DNA of 64,000 nucleotides from Labia minor (GCA_963082975.1 OY720350.1:43974734-44038733); one strand, 5' to 3'. Positions 12,478 through 24,130 are shown, counted from the first letter of the stretch. A program made the numbers and translations. The notes: generated from the sequence alone by a model not told the origin.

Positions 12478-12735
12478 TCGAGAAGGCTGCGATGGGTAAG
12501 GCACGTGGCTATTATGGGAGAGGAAAGAATAGCGAAAAATATATTAGTGGGGAGACCGAGTGGGAAATGCCCGCTTAGAAGATCAAGGAAGCGGTGTGAG
12601 GATAATGTAGGAAGGGTCGTGAGAGAGGTGAGAGAGGGTAGGGATTGGAGGGTTGTGGCGCAGAATAGGGATACTTGGAGAAATGTGGTTGCTGCGGCCA
12701 AGAACTTTCGAGTTCCGTAGAGCCACAGAGATAGA
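12478..12735 (+). mobile_element. Non-LTR retrotransposon (LINE) 3' end, 5'-truncated
   Basis: A plus-strand frame to 12720 encodes the C-terminal tail common to many arthropod LINE polymerases. RRLRWVRHVA is followed by GEERIAKNILVGRPSGKCP, then WRVVAQNRDTWRNVVAAAK and the terminal NFRVP with a stop. Compared with relatives (RLRWAGHV, GRPRxRW) several positions have changed, including a His-poor, Cys-containing middle. A GATA microsatellite tail follows (12728-12739), as expected for target-primed insertion. Everything upstream of the last ~80 residues is missing. Most likely a Jockey/RTE-like clade; the clade cannot be fixed from this piece. Confidence 0.8.
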
Positions 12736-12884
12736 TAGATGGAAATATAATCTATACATTTCATTAAATTGAAATTTTTTTGAATAAATTTATAAATTTA
12801 AATGATATTAAAAATAATGAAATAAAAAAATCTTATATTTTATCACATTTAATCAATCATAGGCAAATAAAATAGAAAATTTTA

Positions 12885-13160
12885 AAAACCAATTTGCTAT
12901 TAAATTCAAAAATATGAGTTCAATTATAAGTCTTTAAAATTTGAATATTTAATTATAATATTAAAATACAGGAATTTTTTGACAATATTTAAGTACCTCA
13001 TGCAATTTAGAGGGGTAAATGAATTGGACTAGGGTAGGAGACTCAACTTATAATTTTTTTTTTATCTTGGGAGAACATCAATGCGGATTAAGACCAAATT
13101 GAACAAGATTAGATCAAATCTCGTTAAGAACATTCAATACTTCTTTACACCAATTATAAA
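12885..13160 (-). repeat. Dispersed repeat shared with 50770-50905
   Basis: Read on the minus strand, the right part (AAGTATTGAATGTTC, then GAGATTTGATCTAATC) and the left part (ATAATTAAATATTCAAATTT, then AACTCATATTT) match 50795-50890 in order. This copy has about 110 bp between the two parts that the other lacks. The family is unknown and noncoding. Confidence 0.55.
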
Positions 13161-13268
13161 TGACACTCAAGTTTAAATTAAATCGTATTTAAATTAAAAA
13201 AAATCTGGAGTGTCTCCACTCGACTTTCTTGCAAATTTGAATTGGATTAAATAACATATATTATTTAA

Positions 13269-14006
13269 CCTTTAAGTATACGCGTCATTTCTAACGAAAT
13301 AACGTCACGGGTGGGGTCTGCAGGTATCCCCATACAATTATTGTGTAAAAAAAAGTTTCTATAACATATTTAAGAATTTAAGGTTTATATTATATTAATA
13401 AAACTTTATTTTAATAGAAATAGCCTGTATTTTATTTTTAATTAGTTAACATCAGCCTTTGAAACTTATAACTAAAAAAAGTCCGGCATTTTCAAGGCAC
13501 TTATTTCTAACATAGAATATAAACATAACAATTAATTTCAAAACTAAACAGTCTTATTTTCCTTTAAAAAGAAGTATAATTGTAATATAACACTTAAAAT
13601 ATATGAAAAATGAACAAAAATTAAAATTTTGACAGCGCTAATAACTATCGCATTAGGCCATCTACGAGTTCTACGGGAACACGAATAATTTGAGCATTTC
13701 AAATCTAATGCATCAACTCCTCCTTTAGTGCTATTATAAAATTCTATAATCTCGGGTTTATTTGAAATCTCGTCCACTGATTACACTTTTATTTTTCTTT
13801 GGAACATGAGACACCAATGTCTTCGCTGATATCGCCTTCTTCCTCATCAATCCCCGCTTCAATATCACAGTCTTCATCTTCAGAACTACTAGATTCGGCC
13901 AATATTCTTGCCAAATCTTCGTCACTCAATGGACGATTCATCTTATAAGAATATCTCCAAAAAAACTGAATTATATCAATCATAATATTTATTAAAATAG
14001 TCACGT
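13269..14006 (-). mobile_element. piggyBac-like element, internally deleted
   Basis: The left end follows TTAA (13265-13268) with CCTTTAAGTATACGCG and later GGGTGGGGTCTGCAG. Two minus-strand pieces of transposase remain. One is an acidic N-terminus, MNRPLSDEDLARILAESSSS (start near 13940), followed by an Asp/Glu-rich run. The other is the later segment KPEIIEFYNSTKGGVDALDL, then TRRWP, which is the GGVD region holding a catalytic Asp. The roughly 1 kb that should separate them is gone and the C-terminal frame runs into unrelated codons. The right terminal repeat is not seen before the family A piece at 14012. A DDE_Tnp_1_7-type relic. Confidence 0.75.
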
Positions 14007-14068
14007 ATAATTGGTTTAATAAATATTATTTATTAATTTTAATTTATAATTTAATTAATTTAATTTAA

Positions 14069-14282
14069 CCTTTAACTACACGCGTGGGGTCTCCAGGTAC
14101 CCCATAACGTAGGAAAAAGTGCTCACCTATCAGCATTTATATGACAACCTTCCTTCTCTCAACAGCTCACGTGGCACTATGAGATTAGCTTGAATCGCGG
14201 TAAGCTACAATGTATAAAATCGAAAATACGAAAATAAAATAGCGCTTTGGGTCCGAGTAGACCCCACCCGTGTAGTTAAAGG
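14069..14282. mobile_element. piggyBac-type MITE with TTAA target duplication
   Basis: 214 bp bounded by TTAA on both sides (14065-14068, 14283-14286). Terminal inverted repeats are CCTTTAACTACACGCGTGGG and the complement of CCCACCCGTGTAGTTAAAGG, with a one-base difference. The ends resemble those of the neighbouring piggyBac relic, so it could have been mobilised by that transposase. No coding capacity. Confidence 0.8.
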
Positions 14283-14838
14283 TTAAATTAAATTAATTAA
14301 ATTATAAATTAAAATTAATAAATAATATTTATTAAACCAGCGCATGTTTGGCTCTTTGTTGATGGCACCACGTCACGTGTTGGCGCGTGAGATTTGCAGT
14401 GTTAAAAAATTAATTCTGGTACTTTCAGCGATTCAATCAAGCTGAAACTCTATATATAGCAGTTTTATACAATTATTAATCATGTGAAAAATTATAAAAA
14501 CATATATCTTTATTTTTACGGTCACTTTAGAGGAAAAAAAATCAAAACGTTGTAAGTAATGACCCTCTTCCGGTTGAGCTACATTTCTCAAAAGTTGATA
14601 GAAAACTACAAATTTTGAATAATGCCCATAATTTTGAATAACTAATAAGTACCAAATTTCATCATTCTAGCTCAAACCGTTTTTACGTAATCTTGGTTAC
14701 ATACATACACACATACACACACACACACAAAGAGACAGACATTTTTCTCAACCTTAGTAACCTTCAAAACGTATAAAAACATCAAAATCTCATCATCGAA
14801 AATTTTCGTGATCGCAATACTATCTCTGGCGAGATAGT

Positions 14839-15905
14839 AATAAATATGTGATATATATTGACAATTTTGTATGGTTGCGGAGAGAGATCTCAAATAAGTT
14901 ATAAAATTAAGTTTTAGATTTATAAATCTAACAAATGAAAATATATTACCTACAGACTTTCAACCAAATAATGCGTATTTCTTCGAAGGTACAGGTAGCA
15001 GAACTCCCTGTCTTGATGTGAAGACGATCTGAGTAGCTAGTATGTTTGTATAAATTTGTATTGATTTTAATTTTAATATTTTTTTTTTTTAATTTCCAGA
15101 ATTAATATTTTTGTATACATCAAATTTATTCTGAGTCTATAATGAGATAATCTTTTTAAATCAAGGGGCACTTTTCATTATTAGAAAAATTTTACAAGTA
15201 CTTAAAAATATTTTTATTTTTATTTGAGAAAAAACAAAAAATAGATAAATGAAGTTTATATATTATATTTTACGTTAATAGTATTTTTTTCCAATATATT
15301 ATTCTAAAATAGAATAGATACGGAATATTAATGATACAACCAACCTATTCTCATTCATTCATTCATTCATTAAAATAATACTCATCATTCGATTCCTTTT
15401 AAGTTTATATATTAAATATTAATAATGTGAACTTTCACTTTGTCTATGTTATACTTCTATTTTTTTCATTGAGCTATTTAATGACGAATATTATATTATT
15501 ATTTTTAGAAATTGATATTCAATTTGGAGTTGTTTTTATAGATTTTCAATCTATTCAATATTCATCACAGTATTCAATATTTTCAAATCTATTATTTAAT
15601 CAATTCAATTTATATATATTTTTTTGTCATATCGTAATATACATTACAAAAATTTTGACAGAAAATCTAACATGATGATTCTGGTGTAACAACCGAAATG
15701 CATCAATCACTTTGAAACTTTATCGACGGTTTTTAATAAAAAAATTAAAAAATATATTCTCATTAAGATTAGTATTTTTAAATTTAATAAAATTAATTTA
15801 TCAAAAGTAGAAGCTATTTTTTAAATTGAGAATAAAGATTGTTCTTATGGTGTATTACCCGAAATGATCGTAAAGGAAATACATAAATTTAATATTTTAC
15901 TTATT
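14839..15905. other. AT-rich noncoding stretch
   Basis: Includes a segment at 14945-14975 (CTACAGACTTTCAACCAAAT) whose complement recurs near 50610-50635, and an (ATTC)n tract at about 15353-15371. The 82-codon frame at 15427-15675 is Phe/Ile/Leu/Tyr-rich low-complexity sequence with no family resemblance. Confidence 0.45.
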
Positions 15906-16478
15906 ACTATCTCGTAAGATATTGTGATCACGACAATTTTGGATGTTGAGATTTTGATGTTTTTATACGTTTTAAAGGTTCCTGAATCATTGTCATTATC
16001 AAATGTCTGTGTGTGTATGTATGTAACCAAGATTACACAAAAACGGTTTGTGCTAGAATGATGAAATTTGGTACATGGGCATTATTCAAAATTCGTAGTT
16101 TTCTATCAACTTTTGAGAAATGTAACTCAACCGGAAGAGGGTCATTACCTACAACGTTTTGATTTTTTTTCCTCTAAAGTGACCGTAAAAATAAAGATAT
16201 ATGTTTGATAATTTTTCACATAATTAATAATTGTATAAAGCTGCTATATATAGAATTTCAGCTTGATTGATTCGTTGAAATTACCATAATTAATTTTTTA
16301 ACACTGCAAATCTCACGCGCCAACACGTGACGTGGTGCCATCAACAAAAAGCCAAACATGCGCTGGTTTAATATTTATTATTTATAATTTATAATTAATT
16401 AAATTTAATTTAAATATAATATATTATGTTATTTAATCCTATTCAAATTTCGAGATAGTCGAGTGGAGACACTCCAGC
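15906..16478 (+). mobile_element. Family A HINE-like element, full length (A3)
   Basis: Complete forward copy from ACTATCTCG to GAGTGGAGACACTCCAGC. The GT tract is short (about 16008-16022), followed by the core GATGAAATTTGGTA, ATCAACTTTTG, CCGGAAG and the conserved CACGTGACGTGGTGCC block. Confidence 0.78.
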
Positions 16479-17036
16479 TAATTTTTATTTAAGATATCAA
16501 TCACTGTTGAATAAAACACATATATATATATATATATATATACCGAAACATGTTTTAATTGAGATTAAATAAAAATGAATTTTAATTAAAACAGTTGATA
16601 CATAATTTAAAGATGATTAAAATATCATATGTCTTTATTTAACAAAGTGAAGATATAATTTTCAAAGAACAATAGAGGCTTATTGGTTTAACCTGGAAAC
16701 TCATCCAACCGTGCATGGAATATTCTTATTCTTATTTATTTACTAACAGTGATATAATCATCTTTAAGTAAAATTCATTTATTTTTATTATTCTTACCTT
16801 TATTTGTTACTAACTTTTGACCCCAATTTCACAATTAATATTATTCTTATTTATAATGATCTTTCATTTCATATAGAGAGTGAGAGGAAAACAATATTTG
16901 GATTATTGCTTTAATTAAAAATAAAATTAAATTAACAAAAATAAAGTATTACTTATAATAATTTTTGATATTTATTATATGTATTTACATTTAATATTTA
17001 CAACATACTAATGTACGTATGTCATGTAGTGTATCG
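16479..17036. other. AT-rich spacer
   Basis: A (TA)n tract at about 16502-16523 and otherwise plain A/T-rich DNA. No gene. Confidence 0.5.
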
Positions 17037-17044
17037 GGTTTTTT

Positions 17045-17200
17045 CAGGACCGTCTTAAGGAATTCGGCGCCCATGGGCTACTAAAAATAATGCGCCCTTC
17101 TTCCTAAGAAAATACTATATCGCAAATAAAAAATTGCCGCCTCAAAAGGCTTGCGCCCTGGGGCTATAGCCCATTTTGCCCTGTAGTTAGGGCGGCATTG
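17045..17200. mobile_element. Short hAT-type MITE with 8-bp target duplication
   Basis: 156 bp beginning CAGGACCGTCTTAAGG and ending GGGCGGCATTG. It is flanked by identical 8-bp GGTTTTTT (17037-17044 and 17201-17208). CAG-type ends and 8-bp duplications are diagnostic of hAT elements. The GC-rich interior (GCGCCC/GGGCTATAGCCC) folds back. Noncoding. Confidence 0.72.
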
Positions 17201-17208
17201 GGTTTTTT

Positions 17209-17733
17209 TTTAATGTACTTTCAATTATAATTTATTTTAAGATTTAAAAGCAATTAAAGAAGAATTTTTGAATCCAATAAAAATAGTTTTATTTAAATAT
17301 TTTATCGTTTATGGTGAGATGAATGACTCCAATTCTTCTTACGCCAAGGACTCTGATGGACTGTAATAATCAATAGGTATTAGTTATTTAATTGTTATTT
17401 GGAAATATTATGTTATTGATGCAATAATTTAACAAAAAAAGTATTTTAAATTATAATCAGCAAAAGAGGTACTATAAATTTAATCATTTAAGAATTGTCA
17501 TACTATCGATACCTACCCCTTTTAAAACTATTATAGTATTACAATAATTTATCAATTCTTTTTCAACAAAATTATAGAATCTTATTATTTAAACTTTAAT
17601 TAATTTTTAAGATTAATTACTGTAATTATTAATAATATTAATAATAAAAATAATAATAATAATATTGTAATTCAGTAAGAGTAACTCGAGTATTAAAACA
17701 GGAATTCAAAAGATTAATATCCATAATATTTTT
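17209..17733. other. AT-rich spacer
   Basis: An (AAT)n-like tract at about 17630-17665. No gene or recognised repeat. Confidence 0.5.
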
Positions 17734-18323
17734 ACTATCTCGCCAGGGATAGTATTGCGATCACGAAAATTTTCGATATTGAGATTTTGATGTTTTTATA
17801 CGTTTTGAAGGTCCCTGAATCATTTTCACTAAGGTTGAAAAATTGTCGTGTGTGTGTTTGTGTGTATGTAGACAAGATTACGCAAAAACGGATTGGGCTA
17901 GAATGATGAAATTTGGTATATGGCATATAATTCGTAGTTTTCTATTAACTTTTGAGAAATGTACATAGCTCATCCGGAAGAGAGTCATTACCTACCACGT
18001 TTTCATTTTTTTCCTCTAAAGTGACCGTAAAAATAAAGATATATGTTTGATAGTTTTTCACATCATTAAAAATTGTATAAAACTGCTATATATAGAATTT
18101 CAGTTTGATTGAATAGCTGAAAGTGCCGGGATTAATTTTTTAACACTGCAAATCACGCGCCAGCAAGTGACGTGGTGCCATCAACAAAGAGTCAAACACG
18201 CGCTCGTTTAATAAATATTATTTATTGATTTTAATTTATAATTAATTAAATTTAATTTTTAAATATAATATATGTTATTTAATCCAATTCAAATTGCGAG
18301 ATAGTCTTGTGGAGACACTCCAG
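17734..18323 (+). mobile_element. Family A HINE-like element with weakened 3' hairpin (A4)
   Basis: Full-length forward copy with a normal 5' end, GT tract and core. The terminal hairpin reads TTGTGGAGACACTC instead of GAGTGGAGACACTC, which removes two stem pairs. The sequence beyond it (18324 onward) is shared with the copy at 48110. Confidence 0.78.
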
Positions 18324-18530
18324 TTTATTCTTTTTATGGCTATTTTTTAAAAACTTTGAATTATTTGACAATTTCTTAACTTTTAAGAAGGAGGAGACTG
18401 GCGTTTATTTATTAATTAAACAAAGGATTGTTTATTATTTGTTTTTACCTTCCTGTTCCACTCCCATAAAAAATATTCGAATAAAAATTAATTATTCTTC
18501 TATAATTTTCTCCTTTTATTAATTTTTAAA
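18324..18530 (+). repeat. 3' flank shared with the element at 48110 (candidate transduced DNA)
   Basis: About 205 bp after the hairpin end, starting TTTATTCTTTTTATGGCT, is about 90% the same as 48687-48890. Similarity ends near the TAAAAAA run. No other family A copy in the window carries it. The upstream flanks of the two elements do not match. Confidence 0.75.
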
Positions 18531-19356
18531 AAAGACCAATATTAATTGTATTAATTGCAATATATTTATATAAAAATATTTATTTTTAATTGATTGATAC
18601 TATTAGTTAGTTCTGGTCATACATTTATTACCTACCACGTATTGATTTTCTTTCCTCTAAACTGACGTTACGTTCTTCATAAAAAGGTCAATGCTTTGTT
18701 TTTTATTCTCTCGGGGACAGGGTCTTTTATCTATGCCATTTGAGGGGAAACCTACCCCACTTCATTGGCGCTACAACTGATTAATAAGAATTTATCATTA
18801 ATTTCAATGCTATAAAATATTCTTAATTACTTTCAAAATGAAAATCTATCCTGAAACCAATATTTATGTTTCAGAATCCGTTGATCAAAAATTAATCGGA
18901 GCAATACAAAAGGAGTTAGTTACTAAAAGTAATTAATCGCTAATTAATTATATAATTCAATTATATTTCTTCTATACCTTTTAGGGATCCATTGAAATAT
19001 CTATAAAAATTTTCAAAAGTCTATCTCAATAAAAAGTTGATGAAAAATCGACTTCAATTTGTCAAAAGAGCGAACAGATAGACAGAGAGACAGACGCCAA
19101 GTGAAGTTAAGAAAAACGTTATAAAAATGAAATCTATTCTCACCCTCTTATGACAATTATCTTTTATTGTGTGGAAGAAAACCTTCAAAATTTGATGAAT
19201 GACTCTCCTTATACTTTAATGAGCTGTCCATTTATTAAATGATCGATTATAACATTATATTTATAATTAAGTACCGCGATAGAATCAAAATAATAATAAT
19301 TAATGTGTGAGATAACGATTTTTGAAAAACAAGAATACGCATTTCTTGTGTATGTC

Positions 19357-19387
<31 letters not shown>

Positions 19388-20493
19388 ATTTTTCAATCTT
19401 TAAACTTTTGATTATCCCGGAAGGTTGAAACTAAATAATCCCAGAGTTATATATCTAATTGATGATACTTTTCAAAATAATATCTAATAATAATTCTGTA
19501 TTAAAATTGTTTTAATAATAATAATAGTCTAATTTAATGGCGATTTTTATTTTATTTAATTTTATTTAACGAGTAATAATGTTGCTATAAGGAAGTCGCC
19601 ATTAATTATTTTATTTTCTATAATTATTTAAAAATTATCTATATTAATTTTTCTCTTAATAGTTTATTTTAATTGTATGATGATGAGAAAAACTATAATT
19701 GAATTTATTATACTGTTTTTTTTTATATATTATATTAGATATTAAAGAGTAATTAACTAAATAAAAATAGTTTCTTTAAATTGTGGAAATATTTATACTT
19801 TATTTTTTGATATTGTATAACTATTGGAGAAAGAAGGGGAAGTTTAAATGATCAATGTAGTTTCGATTACACAAAACGATTTGATTCATAACATTTCTTA
19901 TTTATAATATCCGTGATTAAGATAAATATGTATCAATGTGTCATTCTCTTATTCAATTTATAACCTTGAAATTGTTACTTAAGAAATCAATTATGTATCA
20001 TGATTAATTTGAATTGAATTTTCTCATTTTACAATAATTAGTCAATAATACACTATTTGATTTGATTTTCATTAATCTATTTAAATTTTTGAATAAGTTC
20101 GTTTACATGTTACAATTATTATTGTTTTGTAGTTTTAAATTCTCCAAAAATAGGATATTTTTGTACTTAATTTATTATATTATTAATTATATTAAACCAT
20201 AAAATAAAAGTATTTTTACATGATTTTAGGCTATAACTTTGAAAGGGAATTTTACTTACTTAAAAAAAAGTTAACGTTCAAACGAAACTTACCTATATAA
20301 ATATTATTTTTTAAAAAATTAATATAATTTTAAATTAATATTATAAAAACATTAATAAATAAAATATAATATTATTATTTCAATATTTCAACGTTACTAT
20401 CTTCAGATTGATATGCCACATAAGACAAAAAAGAGGAGTACGATATATTTTATATATATACGTTTGTTTTTAAATAATGATATTATAAAATAA
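18531..20493. other. AT-rich stretch with repeat scraps
   Basis: Holds a family A scrap at about 18620-18668 (CATTTATTACCTACCACG, then TTTCCTCTAAACTGACG). A GC-richer patch of unknown nature lies at 18708-18770. A relic at about 18985-19125 contains GACAGAGAGACAGACG and GTGAAGTTAAGAAAAACG and resembles 21836-21960. A (TA)n tract is at about 19357-19382. No gene. Confidence 0.45.
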
Positions 20494-20758
20494 GCTGGAG
20501 TGTCTCCACTCGACTATCTCGCAATTTGAATTGAATTCAATAAGATATATTATATTTAAATTAAATTATAAATTAAAATTAATAAATAATATTATTAAAA
20601 CAGCGCGTGTTGATGGCACCACGTCACGTGTTGGCGAGTGATTTACAGTGTTAAAAAATTAATTCCGGTACTTTCAGAGATTAAATCAAGCAGAAATTCT
20701 ATAGCAGTTTTATACAATTTTTAATCATATGAAAAGTTATCAAACGTATATCTTTATA
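20494..20758 (-). mobile_element. Family A HINE-like element, 5'-truncated (A5)
   Basis: Reverse copy retaining the 3' hairpin end (GCTGGAGTGTCTCCACTC), the AT-rich block and the CACGTG block. It stops within the region equivalent to AAAGATATATGTTTGA, so the core, microsatellite and 5' end are absent. Confidence 0.75.
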
Positions 20759-21085
20759 TAAGTTCAAAATTAAAAATTTATCCCCTAGACACGAACTATA
20801 CATACTTAGTTTTAATACTTTGCAATTGACTATAACTGGACCAAATTTCACGGACCTACATTGCTCGTTACTAACATCATTAATGACTCCATAGAAAAAT
20901 TAGTATTTTAAACTTCCTTACATATGTTCTTAATACAACTTAAAAATTTATTGCATGATGTAATAATGAACTCAATATAATCCCTGAAAATCAACTTCGA
21001 TACAAAAATAACCCTAAAAATGCTTATCAGTTATTAACAGAACTTAATTCTGTATATTTCTATCTCTTTCTTTATATACTACATG
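20759..21085. other. AT-rich spacer
   Basis: No gene or recognised repeat. Confidence 0.5.
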
Positions 21086-21310
21086 GGCTGAAAAGTTCAG
21101 GGATTTTTCAATAGGTGACGCCACTAGAAAATGAACATGACTCATTTCGAGAGGCTCATCTGTCACTAGTTTATGTATGAAGTATCATTTCATTTCGTCC
21201 ATTCGTTTACAAGCTACAGTGTTTGTTCTCGAAGGAGCAGATGTGGGATAACATTCCTGCAACCACTGCAATGATTGTTCACAAGTTTTGCCCATTAAAA
21301 AACAAAGTTT
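21086..21310 (+). mobile_element. Mariner-like element, 5' fragment
   Basis: Begins GGGCTGAAAAGTTCAGGG, typical of a mariner inverted repeat, and continues through an untranslated leader with CGTTTACAAGCTACAG to the region where the transposase would begin. The remainder and the right inverted repeat are missing. A dead fragment. Confidence 0.55.
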
Positions 21311-21374
21311 AATCAAGCCGCGATATTCCAGTTTTTCCATTTTTCTTATGTAGCTTGTATATAAGGGACATGTA

Positions 21375-21422
21375 GTTAAATGTGGTTGCTGCGGCTACTT
21401 TCGAGTTCACAAAGATAGATAG
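21375..21422 (+). mobile_element. LINE 3' terminus scrap
   Basis: AAATGTGGTTGCTGCGGC, ACTTTCGAGTTC, CACAAAGATAGATAG matches the last bases and GATA tail of the LINE at 12478-12735 with small deletions. An extremely truncated insertion or decay remnant. Confidence 0.7.
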
Positions 21423-21683
21423 AATATTATAAATTTAAGTAAAAAGAAATCTTTTTAAAAAATACACTTTACTTAAAATTGCACTAAAAAGTAAAAAATA
21501 AAATCACTTTAAAGTGTGTGCTCTCAAATTATAATAACACCGTAAAACATTTGCTTCCATTTGCTGTTATTATTATTTGAGCGCACACACTTTAAAGTGA
21601 TTTTATTTTTTACTTTTTAGTGCAATTTTAAGTAAAGTGTATTTTTAAAAAGATTATTTTTACTTAAATTTATTTTATACTTT
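21423..21683. mobile_element. Palindromic MITE with ~105-bp arms
   Basis: The left arm (about 21423-21540) and right arm (about 21562-21683) are near-perfect reverse complements, including CACTTTAAAGTGTGTGCTCT against GCGCACACACTTTAAAGTGA. A loop of about 20-45 bp separates them. Almost the whole 260 bp would fold into one hairpin. No coding frame. Superfamily not determined; no clear target duplication was found. Confidence 0.75.
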
Positions 21684-21835
21684 TTAGTCGTATTCAGCGC
21701 TTCTAGAACTGCTATCGATTGAAATAGTGAACTATTCCATATTCCGCATATGAAAGTTTAGTTAATTAATTAATTACCACTAATAGATAAATAATTCAGT
21801 GGATTTTTCAATTGATTCCTGTATTATTAGCAGGA

Positions 21836-21960
21836 GCAAGCGCGTATGCAAAATTTCAAGTTGATTGAATGACTGGAAGTTGTTGAAATATCGATTATAA
21901 AATGCCGCGGACAAACAAACATCCGGACAGAGTGAGTTAAGTAAAAGTGTATAATAAAAG
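21836..21960 (+). repeat. Unclassified repeat relic
   Basis: Contains CAAAATTTCAAGTTGATTG, GGACAAACAAACATCCGGAC and AGTGAGTTAAGTAAAAGTG. The tail resembles the relic near 19060-19125. This type of sequence recurs in arthropod repeats, but ends are not visible and I cannot assign a superfamily. Confidence 0.35.
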
Positions 21961-24130
21961 GGGCTAATTTTGATAATTTAATTTCAAAAATAAATACCCT
22001 ACTTTAAATTATTAATCAATAATTTAAATTTTTGATTGGAATATTAATTTATTTAGTGTATATTTTTAAAAGAAATGGTATGAAATATTTTTTTTAAATT
22101 AAATTTAAATTTTTCATAAATGTTTTCAATTGGTAGAAGAAGAAATCAATATTTCTTTTTTTATCAAGAAAATTTTAAACTTGTAAATTGTATTTATTAA
22201 TTGAAATGACAAAGATTTTATTAAAAATGAAAAATTTTATCAATAAAATAAAATATTTAGAAAATTTTTTGAAAAAAATAATCGAGGATATTTATTCTAC
22301 CATCCATACAAGACACTCTGGCATAATTCCCTTCACATAAACAGACAACATGTGTACTTTCATTAATTACTTGCTTAGCGGATATTGAGTAATTGAATTC
22401 TCTCTCTCTCTCTTTCTTATTCTCATTCTGTCAATCTATCTTTACTTAGTTTCAGTACAAATGTAATACTCTCAAATCATGAGAAATTATGTCAAAAATT
22501 ATTTTAATTTTGAACTACTATTAATTTAATTATTATTAAATTTATTATTAAGTTAACTTAAACTTTTTATTTTAGAATTATTTTAATTGAAAATATTATT
22601 CATTAATATTTTATTATTTTTTTATTATTGGTTCAAGGAATCTAAGCCTATATTAGTTGATTTTGTCACATTAAATATTATATTTTAAAATTTGTGTAAA
22701 CTTCTTGAAGTTTGGACTTTTATCATCAAGATCAGTATTTTACTACTGAACTCTTGATATATTTCATTATTAAACTTCAAATTAATGTTGTGTCTTAAAT
22801 ATCATTTTTTCGAAATTATAATCATTCATTATACTTAATCTTAACTAATATTAATTTTAAATTAACAATAACATTAAATTAATTAATTTGTTAACTTTAA
22901 ATAAAAGAAATTGATTTTCATTTTAATGAAATCAACATAAAAATATATTTTCTCCATTGCATAAAAGTTTCATTGATTGAAATTACTATGATGATTTAAA
23001 TACCACGTTCACCTGTAGTTTTCAATCAATTGCCATATTAATTTTCCAATTTTATTTAAAAATTTTCCAATTAAATTACTCAAAGCAATTTAAAAATAAT
23101 TTTTGTTTAATATATATTATATATAATTATTAGAACCATTAAAAATTAATTAAATAAATTTCAAAATATTATTAATAAATAATTGAAGTAAAAAAATACT
23201 TTTTTTGAAAATGCTTTTTATTTATTTAAATATCTGTCTCTATTTTTGTCAAATTTTTAAAAATTTATTTATACTGGTATATATATTTTTTATTGAACAT
23301 TTCAAAATTAATCTTGCTTGAAGAAACATCTTTAACATTCAAAATAATTTTTTTTTGATATTTTTGAATATTTTTTAATTTTCTATAGTATATTAATAGT
23401 CAAATATTTTAATTTTTAAACACACATCTTAGAGACTATATAAATACTTTTCTTTTGTTTCAATGGATTTCTTTCTCTTATTTATTTTTCCTGACCTATC
23501 TCATTACTCTGATATTATCATACCTAATAAGCCTCTTTTTTTTATAAATCTCATATTCATCAACCACTCAATTTATTTAATTTCTAATTTTATCGGATCA
23601 ATTAATAAATAAATAAAACCCATATTTTCATTATTATTAGTAGTAGTTTTCTTTTCACTCTCATTGTTTTATGCTAAAAGCTATGAAATCATCAAAGTTT
23701 GTATGAGATTAAATCTCCTGGAAGAATTTCACTTATTATGGCCTCTTTTAAACAAAACATTGTAGCCCGAGGGGTCACGAGTAAGAAATATTGAATTTTT
23801 GCGATTTAATTTCCCATTCCTGGCTTTTAGACATTCACCCTGACCCACAAATAAGAACTCGTTTCCTTTGGACAGTTTAAACTAAATATTTTATTATATT
23901 TTATATGAGTTTGATATAAATAATTGTGAAAATAATATAGTTTTTCTTTGATTAAATATTCAATGTAAATCATTTTATTCTTCTACATTATCTAAATAAA
24001 TTTATCCATTCTTATATACTAGGAATATTTCTTATATTTGTATAAGTAATAATATAAAATATAGTATAAAATATAATTAATTAAATTAATGGAATTTTTA
24101 ATAATTATACGTTTACTTTTGAATTTGTAG
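21961..24130. other. AT-rich noncoding stretch upstream of host exon
   Basis: About 2.2 kb without a gene or recognised repeat, apart from a (CT)n tract at about 22399-22415. The last bases, TTTTGAATTTGTAG, form a plausible splice acceptor for the exon at 24131, so at least the distal part is probably intronic. Confidence 0.45.

Larger units (their letters stand above)
13205..14838 (-). mobile_element. Family A HINE-like element split by piggyBac material (A2)
   Basis: The 3' end (CTGGAGTGTCTCCACTCGAC) is at 13205 and the 5' end (ACTATCTCTGGCGAGATAGT) closes at 14838. Between 13265 and about 14286 the element is interrupted by piggyBac sequences at TTAA. The remaining 14287-14838 is a normal reverse copy with CA microsatellite and core. 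A short forward-oriented piece of the same family at about 14012-14064 makes the junction palindromic with 14287-14340. Confidence 0.7.

Noticed and set aside
12438-12764. 108-codon minus-strand frame
   Set aside because: Antisense shadow of the LINE polymerase C-terminus at 12478-12735.
14672-14893. Recurring small protein (also near 35855-36115 and 53108-53308) with Ala-Arg-Asp-Ser-Ile-Ala-Ile-Thr-Lys-Ile
   Set aside because: These frames run through the 5' end of family A elements and are not maintained across copies (frame breaks at the GT tract).
15427-15675. 82-codon Phe/Leu-rich frame as a membrane protein
   Set aside because: The composition is what translation of AT-rich DNA gives. 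No initiation or splice context and no homology signal.
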